Shown here: positions 5,682 through 5,754 of the stretch, piece by piece
How positions within the stretch are numbered: the first letter of the stretch is position 1
How the letters are laid out: every line of letters starts with the position of its first letter
Assembly: GCA_016935715.1 (NCBI GenBank)
Contig: JAFGQJ010000113.1
Coordinates: forward strand, 1 to 5,754
Origin: Spirochaetales bacterium
GTDB taxonomy: Bacteria > Spirochaetota > Spirochaetia > SZUA-6 > DRHE01
Reading direction: 5' to 3'
Length of the DNA stretch: 5,754 bases
The notes under the pieces: generated by a model
What the model saw: the letters and a program-made list of their open reading frames with translations, nothing else
What the model was told of the DNA's origin: nothing
The model's database searches: none
Program-made: the position numbers and the translations under genes

Positions 5682-5754
5682 TCACCGGAGCTTGTCGTTT
5701 TGCCGCGCCCAGAGAATGGCACCAAGAATCTGAATGTTTCGTGCAACGATCGCC
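5682..5754 (-). mobile_element. Possible C-terminal end of a transposase entering from the right edge
   Basis: The minus strand from 5753 reads 23 residues, AIVARNIQILGAILWARQND then KLR, before TGA at 5684-5682. A short helix of the type (A/V)-x-Asn-(L/I)-x-x-(L/I)-G-x-x-L just before the stop is the usual ending of many DDE transposases. The fragment is too short to name a family, and the rest lies outside the window. The base composition and the neighbouring gene debris fit a mobile-element setting. Confidence 0.35.

Noticed and set aside
5564..5746. A 60-codon minus-strand open frame in the right tail.
   Set aside because: It has no recognisable motif, covers the palindrome, and overlaps the more protein-like transposase tail in another frame.

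Overview
The window is chromosome-like bacterial DNA with high GC across its genes. A hand count gives 40 of 60 G+C at 3481-3540, but only 24 of 60 at 5341-5400. The clade cannot be fixed from one window. The binding protein has a leader ending Leu-Phe-Ala-Gly-Gly-Lys-Ala-Glu with no lipobox cysteine. This suggests a periplasmic, signal-peptidase-I-type export as in didermic bacteria, and similar leaders are frequent in spirochaete and Thermotogae-like binding proteins. That placement is only a hint.

Positions 1-1911 (minus strand) encode the start of a sugar ABC importer: a periplasmic binding protein (922-1911), then an RbsC-type permease (827 to the left edge, truncated). A perfect 13-bp hairpin lies between the two genes. 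No ATPase gene is in the window; it would be expected beyond the left edge.

Positions 1912-2104 form a compact divergent control region. It holds two outward-facing sigma70-type promoters, each with a 17-bp spacer, plus an 11-bp tandem direct repeat and a short palindrome.

Positions 2105-5222 (plus strand) form a tightly packed three-gene operon: a PfkB-family carbohydrate kinase, a class II GatY/KbaY/Fba-type aldolase, and a GatZ/KbaZ-like protein. Both junctions overlap (TGATG and ATGA). Together with the importer this reads as an uptake-plus-catabolism locus for a monosaccharide or polyol: import, phosphorylation, probably an epimerisation, and retro-aldol cleavage to triose-type products. 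The actual sugar cannot be named from sequence.

Positions 5223-5754 are different: lower GC, no intact gene, and debris on the minus strand. The debris consists of the frameshifted and stop-interrupted tail of a gene resembling the C-terminus of Fic-family proteins, an imperfect hairpin of the kind seen around REP/RAYT elements, and a short transposase-like C-terminus entering from the right edge. The catabolic locus therefore ends at about 5222 and borders a decaying mobile-element region.
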